A stretch of DNA of 32,317 bases from JBBAAW01 sp041658075 (GTDB lineage: Bacteria > Patescibacteriota > WWE3 > UBA101185 > UBA10185), in contig JBBAAW010000010.1 in the NCBI GenBank assembly GCA_041658075.1, positions 1 to 32,317 of the forward strand. The letters are read 5' to 3'. Every line of letters starts with the position of its first letter. Positions within the stretch are counted from its first letter, which is position 1. The translations under genes were made by a program, and so were the position numbers. The notes under the pieces are model-generated. The model did no database searches. It saw only the letters and a program-made list of their open reading frames with translations, and was not told where the DNA came from. Below, in pieces: positions 14,748-22,598 of the stretch.

Positions 14748-15491
14748 ATGATTCTAGTATATATTTTTATTTCGACTATTCTTGTTTTAGTCCTTTCTAG
14801 TTTAAAGGTCATTAACCAGTATGAAAGAGGAATTGTCCTTACCTTAGGCTCTTATTCCTATACCCTAAATCCCGGATTGAAGATGATTGTTCCAATTTTT
14901 CAAAGAGTTATAAAGGTTGACATTAGAATTTCTACTTCCGATATTCCCCAACAAGAAGTAATCACGAAAGATAATGTCCCGGTGGGAATAAATGCTGTTG
15001 TATATTTTCAGGTAACTAAGCCTGAGGATGCCGTATTAAAGATACAGAACTACGCTTATGCAACTACTCAATACGCGCAAACCGCCCTTAGGGATGTAAT
15101 CGGAGGAGTGGAGTTAGATACCCTTCTTACGGAAAGACAAAAAATCGCCGATGAGATAAAATCAATTGTTGATAAAGAGACAGTTGATTGGGGGATTGAT
15201 GTCACTTCCATAAAGATTCAGGACATTGAGTTGCCGGCAGACATGAAACGGGCAATGGCAAAACAAGCAGAAGCGGAAAGAGAAAGAAGAGCAACAATTA
15301 TCCGCTCACAGGGAGAACTAGCCGCGTCTAAGAACTTGCAGGAGGCTATGAAGCAGATGGCTGATTCAGGAGCAATTTCCTTAAGAACTTTGCAGACCAT
15401 TGAAGCAACCACGGCCAATCCGTCAAACACCGTTATTTTCGCTCTTCCGATAGAAGTAATTGAAGGATTTAAAAGACTCGGTGTTAAATAA
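14748..15491 (+). CDS. SPFH/Band 7 (slipin, stomatin-like) membrane protein
   Basis: A 247-residue slipin. An N-terminal hydrophobic hairpin (residues 1-18) precedes the SPFH domain, with INQYERGIVLTLG (about 22), LNPGLKMIVPIFQRV (about 43), ITKDNVPVGINAVVYFQV (about 72) and the TALRDVIGG / LDTLLTERQKIA region (about 115-135). A charged coiled-coil (about 165-205, AKQAEAERERRATIIRSQGE) follows, then the C-terminal oligomerisation part. The length and order match bacterial slipins, which form large membrane rings or scaffolds and often work with an NfeD protein and proteases. No nfeD is present here. AAGGAG and the promoter support the ATG. Sharing a promoter element with the VWA operon suggests joint use. 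Confidence 0.95.
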   Translation: MILVYIFISTILVLVLSSLKVINQYERGIVLTLGSYSYTLNPGLKMIVPIFQRVIKVDIRISTSDIPQQEVITKDNVPVGINAVVYFQVTKPEDAVLKIQNYAYATTQYAQTALRDVIGGVELDTLLTERQKIADEIKSIVDKETVDWGIDVTSIKIQDIELPADMKRAMAKQAEAERERRATIIRSQGELAASKNLQEAMKQMADSGAISLRTLQTIEATTANPSNTVIFALPIEVIEGFKRLGVK

Positions 15492-15502
15492 CTCTTACTT
15501 GA

Positions 15503-16150
15503 TTACTTAATTGCTTTTAAGAATTGTTCGACCAGTGACTTTGTTTGTGAAGATTGTTGATAAAATTCTTTCCAAACAACAACAATATCTGCATCATTAA
15601 AGACCGCCCTTTGAACTTCCCTGATTGTGTCCCCGCCGGCAACTGAAACGAGAACGTTATAGCTTGACCGAATTTTATTAATCTGGACATATGGAACTGG
15701 TTTATCTTTATTAAAATTTTCCTCGTCGACTCCTCGATGCAAAATTACTACGTTTGGTAGTTTCTTAAGCCGGCGCAATATTTTTATTGGTTGGTCAACA
15801 TTCATCATGTCGAGCATACTATCCAGCCCAAACTCCGTGCATGAACTTATAAAGGAGTTAATTGTTTCAATTGGAGCTATACCCAATGCAATTGCACCGG
15901 AAGCTCCGGCTCCAGCAGCAATCTGGACTTCAGTTTCTCCTCGGTCCATAGTTTTTAAGTCAGCTACAACATAGCCCTGCCAAACTTGTTTTAAATAGCT
16001 AATTGCTGTAGCTCCATAGCCTTTTATAAGTGGAGTTCCAGCCTCAATTAAAATCCTTTCACTTCTTGGTAGTTGTTGAATTATTCCTAAGGCTTCGTTT
16101 AAGTTACTGTTCAAAGCAACCTGAAGATAGCGTGTTTTTTTGTTTAGCAT
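15503..16150 (-). CDS. OMPDC-superfamily protein, 3-hexulose-6-phosphate synthase-like
   Basis: A 215-residue (beta/alpha)8-barrel protein of the orotidine-5'-monophosphate decarboxylase superfamily. The metal/catalytic motif D-x-K-x2-D appears as VADLKTMDRGETE (about residue 64), followed by an AGAGASGAIALG strand, DMMNV (about 112), LHRGVDEE (about 137) and VSVAGGDTI (about 168), which carries the phosphate-binding glycines. The set fits the HPS/KGPDC branch better than pyrF. HPS joins formaldehyde and ribulose 5-phosphate, and in organisms lacking a full pentose pathway it can run in reverse to make ribulose 5-phosphate. No isomerase partner is adjacent. The convergent SPFH gene ends 11 bases away. 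Substrate is uncertain. Confidence 0.75.
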   Translation of the reverse strand: MLNKKTRYLQVALNSNLNEALGIIQQLPRSERILIEAGTPLIKGYGATAISYLKQVWQGYVVADLKTMDRGETEVQIAAGAGASGAIALGIAPIETINSFISSCTEFGLDSMLDMMNVDQPIKILRRLKKLPNVVILHRGVDEENFNKDKPVPYVQINKIRSSYNVLVSVAGGDTIREVQRAVFNDADIVVVWKEFYQQSSQTKSLVEQFLKAIK

Positions 16151-16162
16151 AAGTTCTTAGTA

Positions 16163-16168
16163 ATTATA
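16163..16168 (-). promoter_or_regulatory. -10 box of the HPS-like gene
   Basis: TATAAT on the minus strand, 12 bases before the ATG at 16150. The -35 region is weak. No Shine-Dalgarno sequence is seen. Confidence 0.4.
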
Positions 16169-16206
16169 AACTATTTGGAAAAACTTTTTGATAAAAACTA
16201 ATATAG

Positions 16207-16235
16207 TTGGAGAAAAAGGAAATCTTCGGTAAAAT
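16207..16235 (+). promoter_or_regulatory. Promoter of the 16244 gene
   Basis: TTGGAG (16207-16212), 17-base spacer, TAAAAT (16230-16235), 8 bases to the ATG. A leaderless or nearly leaderless start. Confidence 0.55.
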
Positions 16236-16243
16236 TAAGCCGT

Positions 16244-16795
16244 ATGGGAATTACTTTTAAACACGTTGTAATTGTAGTTGTCCTCTATTCTTTAATTGAT
16301 TGGCTTTTAATTAGGCCTTTAAGGAAAAAAATGGGAAAGGACAATGAAGAAGCTGCAAAATCACTAAAACTTCAGGCACAGAACGTAGAAAAGATTGCCG
16401 AATCTTTGAGTCTTAAACAACAAACAGAAAAAGACCATCCTACCTACGGTGGAACATTTAAAGAAAGAAGAATTGAGTTGTTTTGGGGTGATATTTGGCT
16501 TGTAATCGCCATCTTTTTTAAGAAGGGATATCGGATTCCCAGCAAAGACTCCGGGAAGTTTTTTGACTATTTGGAAAAGTCTCCCGAAGCCCAAGGTATT
16601 TTTAAGTCCTTTAACCGTCGGGGGTACGACTCAATTCTTACGATTTCGGATGGTGAGCCTGTTGAAACTACTGACCAAATTGGAATGCAGTATCTATTGG
16701 ACAAAGAACTTAAATATAATTCTGTCGAAATTAGAAATACACTGGAAATGCTGTCTCAACTTTGTGACTCTCTGGAAATGAATTTTAAAGTTTAA
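16244..16795 (+). CDS. Membrane-anchored hypothetical protein
   Basis: A 183-residue protein with one N-terminal membrane span (about 6-24) followed by basic residues, which places the rest in the cytoplasm. Residues 30-62 form a charged helix, likely coiled coil. The remainder contains GDIWLVIAIFFKKGYRIP and a helical C-terminal part. I recognise no family. It stands alone between an oppositely oriented HPS-like gene and the convergent gene at 16801, with 5 bases between the stop codons. Its start is supported by the -10 box 8 bases upstream. Confidence 0.7.
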   Translation: MGITFKHVVIVVVLYSLIDWLLIRPLRKKMGKDNEEAAKSLKLQAQNVEKIAESLSLKQQTEKDHPTYGGTFKERRIELFWGDIWLVIAIFFKKGYRIPSKDSGKFFDYLEKSPEAQGIFKSFNRRGYDSILTISDGEPVETTDQIGMQYLLDKELKYNSVEIRNTLEMLSQLCDSLEMNFKV

Positions 16796-16800
16796 TACCC

Positions 16801-17433
16801 TTACATCTCAAAAGGATTTGTTTCGGAAAAGTTCCCACCCCATTGGTTAAGATAATCTTCAAGAGACCCTGGACTGTAGTATTGTACTGATAAAACCTGA
16901 TCTCCCGTTGTCACTCCGACAAAAGTTGTTCCCTTATTTGGATAAAGATAGGTTTTGCTTCCGTCAAGGTAATAATTGAACATTTCTTTTTCCGGTTTTC
17001 CGTACTTTTTTAACCAGTCTGAAAGTTTAGCATTATCTTTCTCGCTAAGCTGAACAAAAATAGAACTGACTTTATTATTCTGACCGATTAAGACTGTGTT
17101 TGGGAAGACCTTATCTTCCGACGTATACTGCAGAAAAGCTCCCTGAGTGGATTCTTTTTCAGAAAGTGGGTTTCCCATCTTCTTTATGACACTTTCCCGC
17201 GTAGTAACTCCCGGTTTAATTCCATTCCACGAAGATGGTGAGGCCTGTTTGAACTTAGGGGCGAGGTAGAAAAAATATACAACGATTAAAATGCAGACTG
17301 TCCCAATAACCCCCATGCCGATAACGATTGCTTTTTTAGGTTTTGAAGGCGCTGTCAGTTGTTTTGTATACAAAGGTACCGTTATCGTAGAGAGTAAATT
17401 TTTATCTATATTTTGCTCAACTACTTCGTTCAT
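16801..17433 (-). CDS. Single-pass protein with BamE/SmpA-like domain, unknown function
   Basis: A 210-residue protein. About 38 cytoplasmic residues are followed by a membrane span (about 36-58 from this ATG), then an outside domain. GIKPGVTTRESVIKKMGNP (about 70) is the helix-turn phrase of SmpA/OmlA/BamE-like folds, and a second partial match occurs at WLKKYGKPEKEMFNYY (about 140). BamE itself belongs to Gram-negative outer membranes, so only the fold is claimed. The start is the ATG at 17433, sharing one base with the upstream stop (TAATG), because AAAGGAG lies 6 bases before it; the in-frame start at 17451 has no such site. It forms an operon with the secreted protease. Confidence 0.7.
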   Translation of the reverse strand: MNEVVEQNIDKNLLSTITVPLYTKQLTAPSKPKKAIVIGMGVIGTVCILIVVYFFYLAPKFKQASPSSWNGIKPGVTTRESVIKKMGNPLSEKESTQGAFLQYTSEDKVFPNTVLIGQNNKVSSIFVQLSEKDNAKLSDWLKKYGKPEKEMFNYYLDGSKTYLYPNKGTTFVGVTTGDQVLSVQYYSPGSLEDYLNQWGGNFSETNPFEM

Positions 17434-18788
17434 TAAAACTCCTTTCCGCAAAGAATGTTGTTTTTAACAAAATTAAACCTTCGTGGAGAAATCGACATCA
17501 GCTCTCTCGAGCTTGTTGTATAAAGTCTAACTGATTCTGCCATGTCCTCAAGCGGATTTCTGGTTCTTCTGGCGTAGTCTGTTGGTAAATCCGGCGGTAG
17601 GGAAAGATGAACACCCGCACAGCCAATAACAGGTAAACAGGTTCCGTCTGGGTTCCAACCGGTTTCCGTAAGCCATGATATTACTGTTGGATTGGCGTAA
17701 GGAGCATTTGGGTTAAGTTTAATTGTTTGTGCTCCTCCCCATTGATACGCATGGGTAAGTTCGTGATAAAGCACAGCAGCTGCGGAATACCCGCCCGCCG
17801 CGTAGCTCTGTCCACAAAAAGTTATTTTCTTGTCGAGAAAAAGATATCCGGCATAGAGTTTGCTGCTTGGATCACAGCATGTTTTTTCATAGACTTGTGC
17901 ATATACACCGCCGTCAGGTCTTCCCTGAATTGCTTCAAGCATTAATTTATCTAAAAAACATGCCGGTAGACTATCAATTACTTTTTCTATTTCAGCGAGT
18001 TGTTCTGCTGACCATAAGGAGTTATTTCCACAAGTTTGTTTACCACACATCTGGCTGTCAATGACTTTAAATTTGTATTTAGAATTTAATCTTGTCAAAA
18101 TCTCTTGTCTTTTTGTTTCAACATCAGGAGGATAGCTGCAGGTTTCGTTTTTTCCACATTCATTTCCAAAACTATCTGAAGTCAAACCAGATTTATCTAA
18201 AGGGCAACCTTCTATCGGTTCTGAGATGACTGATATAAATACTTTGCTGAAAATACCAATAATACATTTGTCTCCCACCCTGTAAACCTCAAATTGCACT
18301 TTAAACCAAGAACTAAGTTTGTCTCTCCATTCTTCACAAAGTCCTTCCTCATCTTCATCGATAACCCAAGCGGTGGCAATCGTATAGTAGTAAATATCTA
18401 CAGTAATATTATGACCAGCTTTGGCGTATACTAAAGAAACACCTTTTTGCATTTCATGTAGTGCTTCGGGAAGTTCAAGTTCTTTTTGATTTGTCCAGTC
18501 GTAAAATTTATTGTCTTGCGAAACTAGCGTGTAACCATTATTTTCTAGTTTGCTTTTATACCATGAAACTACTGTTGGGATTGAATCAGTGGTTAATAAA
18601 CCTGTAAGTTTTTCCAGTGGGAAAGCAATATCTTTTCCTTCAAGAACACTCTCATCAATATTAATCTGCTTTGCTTGGGGATACATTAAGAATTCGGGAA
18701 TCTTATCATTAGTCTCAGCACCTGCAGGCTTAGTTGTTAAGTTAAAACCAAAAATTAATAGTAATAAGACACAACAAAGTTTTTTCAT
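17433..18788 (-). CDS. Secreted HExxH zinc metalloprotease (gluzincin-like)
   Basis: A 451-residue secreted protein from the ATG at 18788, which opens with a clean signal peptide (MKKLCCVLLLLIFGFNLTTKPAGA). An N-terminal domain (about 30-140) with the phrase TVVSWYKSKLENNGYTL resembles small accessory domains of unknown role. About twelve cysteines follow, implying disulfides. The catalytic domain holds AAVLYHELTHAYQW (about 337-350) with H-E-x2-H, and NPLEDMAESVRLY (about 411) that could supply the third zinc ligand Glu, as in PPEP/lethal-factor-like enzymes. That subfamily link is tentative. A TTG at 18803 would add five residues. It overlaps the next gene by one base. Confidence 0.8.
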   Translation of the reverse strand: MKKLCCVLLLLIFGFNLTTKPAGAETNDKIPEFLMYPQAKQINIDESVLEGKDIAFPLEKLTGLLTTDSIPTVVSWYKSKLENNGYTLVSQDNKFYDWTNQKELELPEALHEMQKGVSLVYAKAGHNITVDIYYYTIATAWVIDEDEEGLCEEWRDKLSSWFKVQFEVYRVGDKCIIGIFSKVFISVISEPIEGCPLDKSGLTSDSFGNECGKNETCSYPPDVETKRQEILTRLNSKYKFKVIDSQMCGKQTCGNNSLWSAEQLAEIEKVIDSLPACFLDKLMLEAIQGRPDGGVYAQVYEKTCCDPSSKLYAGYLFLDKKITFCGQSYAAGGYSAAAVLYHELTHAYQWGGAQTIKLNPNAPYANPTVISWLTETGWNPDGTCLPVIGCAGVHLSLPPDLPTDYARRTRNPLEDMAESVRLYTTSSRELMSISPRRFNFVKNNILCGKEF

Positions 18789-18903
18789 CGGCTCGATACT
18801 CAAAATTATCTAACAGTAATAACAGCATAAAGCGCGGTGTATTACAAGCATCTTGATTTTTTGTAGCGGATACCTCTTAATCGTTATAGAAAGCTGGTTT
18901 GTA

Positions 18904-19503
18904 ATGAATAACAGTCAATTCAGCAATTCTCCAATAATTATTGTTATGAGTGGTCTTGTATCGCTCCTTGCGTACCTTGCAATCGTCTACCTTCTCCACA
19001 TTAGAAGGTTAAATATAACCTGGAAATCAATTGGCTTTGACTTTAAGAACCTGGGAAGACAGGTGTGGCTTGGTATAAAGATCTGCTTTATTTTGGATAT
19101 TACCGGTTTGATTTGGGATTTTTCGCTTGTCAAACTAGGTCTATCTTCAGAGCACGGACCAGCTGGTCAGCTGACCGCGGTTTCCAGCAGTACGGAACTG
19201 CTTTTTGCTTTTGTTTTTAGCGCGGTGCTAATAGGAGCATTCACAGAAGAGCTCTTTTTTAGAGGTTTCATTTTTTCTTATTTAAAGAATAAGTTTGGTT
19301 TTCTTAAAGGAGCAGTCCTCAGTGCAGTCATGTTTTCAGTCGCACACGGAATAAGTTACAACACTCCACTTCTTTTCTTTCACGGTTTAATTTATGCCGG
19401 AGCTTACAACGGGAATAATTTACTGCTGCCAATAATAATCGCTCATAGTCTAAGAAATCTAACAGTACTAGGGTATAACTACTTCGGTATTATCTTATGG
19501 TAA
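18904..19503 (+). CDS. CPBP family intramembrane metalloprotease (first of a pair)
   Basis: A 199-residue polytopic protein of the CAAX protease / CPBP family (PF02517). The membrane active site is visible: FTEELFFRGFIFSYL with E-E-x3-R, then FSVAHG (F-x3-H) and AHSLRN with the last His and Asn. Bacterial members are used in bacteriocin immunity, in processing of membrane proteins, or have unknown roles. A TTG at 18853 would add 17 residues, but TTGTAG (18861) and TATAGA (18885-18890) form a possible promoter between the two starts, so I prefer ATG. It overlaps the next, related gene by 7 bases, a sign of tandem duplication and coupled translation. Confidence 0.88.
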   Translation: MNNSQFSNSPIIIVMSGLVSLLAYLAIVYLLHIRRLNITWKSIGFDFKNLGRQVWLGIKICFILDITGLIWDFSLVKLGLSSEHGPAGQLTAVSSSTELLFAFVFSAVLIGAFTEELFFRGFIFSYLKNKFGFLKGAVLSAVMFSVAHGISYNTPLLFFHGLIYAGAYNGNNLLLPIIIAHSLRNLTVLGYNYFGIILW

Positions 19504-20252
19504 ATTTTCCTCTAAAACGACTAATTTTTAGTATTATACTCTCATTCCCACTCTGGATCGTTCTATATGCCATTTTCTACATTTTAACTTTGATATTTTT
19601 AATCCTAACTAAACTTAACAACCCCGCCATTGGTTTGGATATAGAATCATTTAAGAATGTACTTAACCCGAACTCTTTGGCCATATTGACACTATTGGGT
19701 TTTACTCAGGTTCTTACGTATTTACTAATCGTTAAATTCTTCTTTCTTAATAAGTTTCATTTGTCTTGGGAAAAATTTGGTTTGACTACTGAAAACGTAA
19801 AGAAACAATTCGTTTTGGCTTTAAAGCTATGGGTTATTGCTGAGACTGGAGGTCTTTTGCTCGACTTTTTAACAGTTAAATTGGGGTGGGCACCCTACGG
19901 TCCGGGCGGTCCCCAATCCCCTAATAATACCCAAGGTCCTCTTCTTTTCATTGCCTTTATTTTTTTAGGAGCGGTGATTGCTCCTCTGTGCGAAGAGATA
20001 TTTTTCCGCGGCTACATATTTAAAGTTTTACACTCGAAGTATGGTTTCTTGATTGCTAATGTTGTAAGTTCCTTAGTTTTTATGTCTTTCCACGGTATTA
20101 GTTTAACTAACTCACCTGCTCATTTTCTTTTAGGAGTCTTGTTTGCCGCCAGCTTTTACAAAACAGGGCTACTTATTCCTGTCATGGTGTCTCATTCGCT
20201 CTTTAATACTACCTCTATGATTTTGAACTATTTCCAGGTTAGACTTTACTGA
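19497..20252 (+). CDS. CPBP family intramembrane metalloprotease (second of a pair)
   Basis: A 251-residue polytopic protein homologous to the gene before it: both share a WxxxG segment followed by a span and a [FL]-[LD]-D-F/S-x-[TV]-K-L-G phrase, then the active site. Here the motifs are LCEEIFFRGYIF (E-E-x3-R), FMSFHG and SHSLFN. It has about 45 extra N-terminal residues, forming an additional membrane span compared with its neighbour. The ATG lies within the end of the upstream gene (7-base overlap). Co-expression suggests a two-protein set with separate substrates or a heteromer. The gene converges on the zinc-ribbon protein gene, with 8 bases between. Confidence 0.88.
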   Translation: MVNFPLKRLIFSIILSFPLWIVLYAIFYILTLIFLILTKLNNPAIGLDIESFKNVLNPNSLAILTLLGFTQVLTYLLIVKFFFLNKFHLSWEKFGLTTENVKKQFVLALKLWVIAETGGLLLDFLTVKLGWAPYGPGGPQSPNNTQGPLLFIAFIFLGAVIAPLCEEIFFRGYIFKVLHSKYGFLIANVVSSLVFMSFHGISLTNSPAHFLLGVLFAASFYKTGLLIPVMVSHSLFNTTSMILNYFQVRLY

Positions 20253-20260
20253 AAGTTGGG

Positions 20261-21202
20261 TTAGAGCGCGCTAATCTTATTTCCGCATTGATTACAAAAA
20301 GCCTGATTGGGGGCCAACGGTTTACTGCATTTAGGGCAGGCAGAAGCTGGCGTTTGGGGTTGCACCGGTGGTATGGATGATGCCTGAAAAGGCGTCGCGA
20401 GGATTGCTGCCGACTTATGTGAGATATTTTCACCTATTGCTTGTAACCTTTTACCGTAACGGGCTTTTATGCTTGTGAATTTCCTTTTTTTACCATCTGG
20501 AAAAATAAGTACTAGGTTTGAAGTTATCAAGCTTCTGCTAAAAAACTCACTGAAAGTAAGCTGAGAGAGGGGGTAAGAGACGCGGGATACAGGTTCGAGG
20601 CGCGCGCCCAGTTCAACCAACAACAGGCGCTTATTAGTTGAGATAAGGATATAACCTTTTGCGAGGAGAACGTAAAAACCACCTAAAAGAAGAACGTACC
20701 ACCCAGACGGTCTTTCTTGTACCATAAAAAAGTCAAGTAACACTTCTTCGGGAACCTTATCTTCTTGCAGTACCTGTTCTACCACTACCTTCATCTTTTC
20801 TTCGACTTTATTAAGGCTGGAGAACATGCCTAAAGATTCAGCTCCAGTATACTTAGTGTTTTCCGGAGCGCTGTTTACCTGACCGGAGTTATTTACCTCT
20901 GTAGTCTTTAAATAAGCATCCCTAACCTGTAAAAGAAAAAAAGTCCAAAAAGGGACCGACAAAACGGCAGAAATAAGATCAGAAATACCTTCCGGCAAGG
21001 ATATAAATGAGAAGAACAAGAAGGCTACTATAAACTGCGCAACAAGAATACCGACCGCTATGCCGATCGTTTTTAATCCTCTCTTACCCAAGCCCAAATA
21101 AAAGTGACCCAATCCGGGGAAAAGTGCAGCCAGGAAAACTGCTAGAACCCTGTTTTTATGCCGTTTTGGTAGACTAGTTTGGGTAGGTGCGGTCTGATCC
21201 AC
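20261..21202 (-). CDS. Membrane protein with PH-like domain and C-terminal zinc ribbon
   Basis: A 313-residue protein in three parts. The N-terminal third has a membrane region (about 15-95) with FPGLGHFYLGLGKRGLKTIG, reminiscent of TM2-like small membrane modules. The middle (about 135-270) contains a further hydrophobic stretch and a bacterial PH-like domain (YILISTNKRLLLVELG and LILIFPDGKKRKFTSI-type strands). The last 25 residues form a zinc ribbon, CPKCSKPLAPNQAFCNQCG. Such modules occur in membrane-associated adaptors of unknown role. The GTG start is supported by a -35/-10 pair ending 6 bases upstream. It is separate from the S41 operon by its own promoter. Confidence 0.75.
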   Translation of the reverse strand: MDQTAPTQTSLPKRHKNRVLAVFLAALFPGLGHFYLGLGKRGLKTIGIAVGILVAQFIVAFLFFSFISLPEGISDLISAVLSVPFWTFFLLQVRDAYLKTTEVNNSGQVNSAPENTKYTGAESLGMFSSLNKVEEKMKVVVEQVLQEDKVPEEVLLDFFMVQERPSGWYVLLLGGFYVLLAKGYILISTNKRLLLVELGARLEPVSRVSYPLSQLTFSEFFSRSLITSNLVLIFPDGKKRKFTSIKARYGKRLQAIGENISHKSAAILATPFQASSIPPVQPQTPASACPKCSKPLAPNQAFCNQCGNKISAL

Positions 21203-21208
21203 GCATTC

Positions 21209-21237
21209 AGTAAATCACCTTTTATCTAATTGTTCAA
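21209..21237 (-). promoter_or_regulatory. Promoter of the zinc-ribbon membrane protein gene
   Basis: On the minus strand TTGAAC (21237-21232), 17-base spacer, TTTACT (21214-21209) preceded by TGA, then 6 bases to the GTG at 21202. The spacing matches other leaderless starts here. Confidence 0.5.
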
Positions 21238-21243
21238 GATGTA

Positions 21244-22596
21244 TTAGCTTACAAGCTCTTTTACTGCATTCACAAGATTCTGATAATTAAATCTTTCATA
21301 CAAAGCTTTCTCCCATCCCGGAGTTTTAATATTTATGTCCGGTTCAACGCCGTTGCCTTCAATGGGTCTACCATCCTCCTGCAATGTTAAGCTATGCACC
21401 AACAACACGGAGTATTTCTCCCCGCTGTCAATTTGAGTGTTTACATTAAGTACCTTTTCCACCGTACCCCAGCCCTTTGTCTTTTCCCCTACCAAAACCC
21501 CCACGTTGTATTTCCTAAGTGATGATGCAAAAACTTCGGCTGACGACTGGCTAGCTCCGTCAATTAATACTACTACTTTCTTGTATCTGGCTAAACTTGG
21601 TATCTTGCCGACTTTGGTTTTAAAGTCAAGCTTTTCTCCTCTGTTAAAGAATTGGTAAACATACTGATCATTGCCAATAAAAGGTCCTAAAAGATAAGGA
21701 ATTCCGTCAATTAGACCACCAATATTTCCGCGCAGATCTATGATTAAAGCATCAAGCTTTGTATTGCCGTTTGCTTTATCGGCGACTCTCACCATATCCT
21801 GAACCGAGGTTGGGGAGAATTTTGACATCTGTAAATACAGGATGCTGCTGTAATAGATTTTATATGTAAAGGTGGGTTCTACGCCGGACTCGTCGTAAAC
21901 TTTTTTAGTATCTCGATCGTTTAATATTTCATAAGATTTTTGAATTTCCGCAAGTTTCTCATCTTTTTCTGGTGATGGGGCTTCTCTTTGGACTTCTTGC
22001 TCTTTTTGCTTAAAGGCGTTGTCAATTTCTTCTTTTGTAGCAGCTTTGTTAACTCCTAAATCACCGTATCGGTCTTTTGCGGGGTCAATGTTTTTTACCG
22101 TGTTGCTTAGATCTTGAGTTTGTTTTGCGCTGTATAGCCTGCTTCTACCGAAAGGTTCCAGGTTCGCCAACAGTGTATCCGCAAGTTTTACATAAAATTC
22201 CTTCTTCGCCCCGTCGTTCATATCCTTTGTGACTTCCAAAAGCGTTTTTGCCAAAGGTTGCGTTTTGCCTGGGGTTACTGGTAGGGGGGTAAAAACAATT
22301 TTTTCAATTGATTGTCTAACAAGATCGTTTAGCTGTTCGTCTGTTAGTATGTTCCAGTAATTTTGTTTTACAAGGTCGTATACTTCAAAAAAGAAGGACA
22401 TGTACTTATCTCTATCCTGGGCTTTTCCTGTTATTGTTCTTGATAGTGGGTTGTCTTTAAATATGAAATTAGGACCAAGAAAGGAACCGGCCAGGAAGAT
22501 AGCTACGATCGTTATTATTAATAGAACAAACCTTATCAAGTACGGCTTCTTTTGGTTAATTATTGGCGATGCGATTTCTCTAAACGTGTCGGGCAT
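21244..22596 (-). CDS. S41-type C-terminal processing peptidase with J-like insert
   Basis: A 450-residue membrane-anchored protein: span at 20-42, helical S41 N-terminal region (60-165), a J-domain-like segment (176-238), then the S41 catalytic domain. The J-like part reads YGDLGVNKAATKEEIDNAF ... IQKSYEILNDRDTKKVYDESG but has no HPD. It stands where carboxy-terminal peptidases usually carry a PDZ domain. Catalytic Ser is in GASQSSAEVFASS (Ser351). The site that normally reads G-K-G in S41 enzymes reads G-W-G (KTKGWGTVE, 372-380), with a Lys two residues earlier, so activity cannot be assumed. The ATG at 22596 follows the upstream stop by 2 bases; a TTG at 22617 is less likely. Confidence 0.88.
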   Translation of the reverse strand: MPDTFREIASPIINQKKPYLIRFVLLIITIVAIFLAGSFLGPNFIFKDNPLSRTITGKAQDRDKYMSFFFEVYDLVKQNYWNILTDEQLNDLVRQSIEKIVFTPLPVTPGKTQPLAKTLLEVTKDMNDGAKKEFYVKLADTLLANLEPFGRSRLYSAKQTQDLSNTVKNIDPAKDRYGDLGVNKAATKEEIDNAFKQKEQEVQREAPSPEKDEKLAEIQKSYEILNDRDTKKVYDESGVEPTFTYKIYYSSILYLQMSKFSPTSVQDMVRVADKANGNTKLDALIIDLRGNIGGLIDGIPYLLGPFIGNDQYVYQFFNRGEKLDFKTKVGKIPSLARYKKVVVLIDGASQSSAEVFASSLRKYNVGVLVGEKTKGWGTVEKVLNVNTQIDSGEKYSVLLVHSLTLQEDGRPIEGNGVEPDINIKTPGWEKALYERFNYQNLVNAVKELVS

Positions 22597-22598
22597 GT

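Noticed and set aside
17433..17451. Upstream start at 17451 for the BamE-like gene
   Set aside because: AAAGGAG is ideally placed for the ATG at 17433, and the longer start would need a larger overlap without a ribosome binding site.
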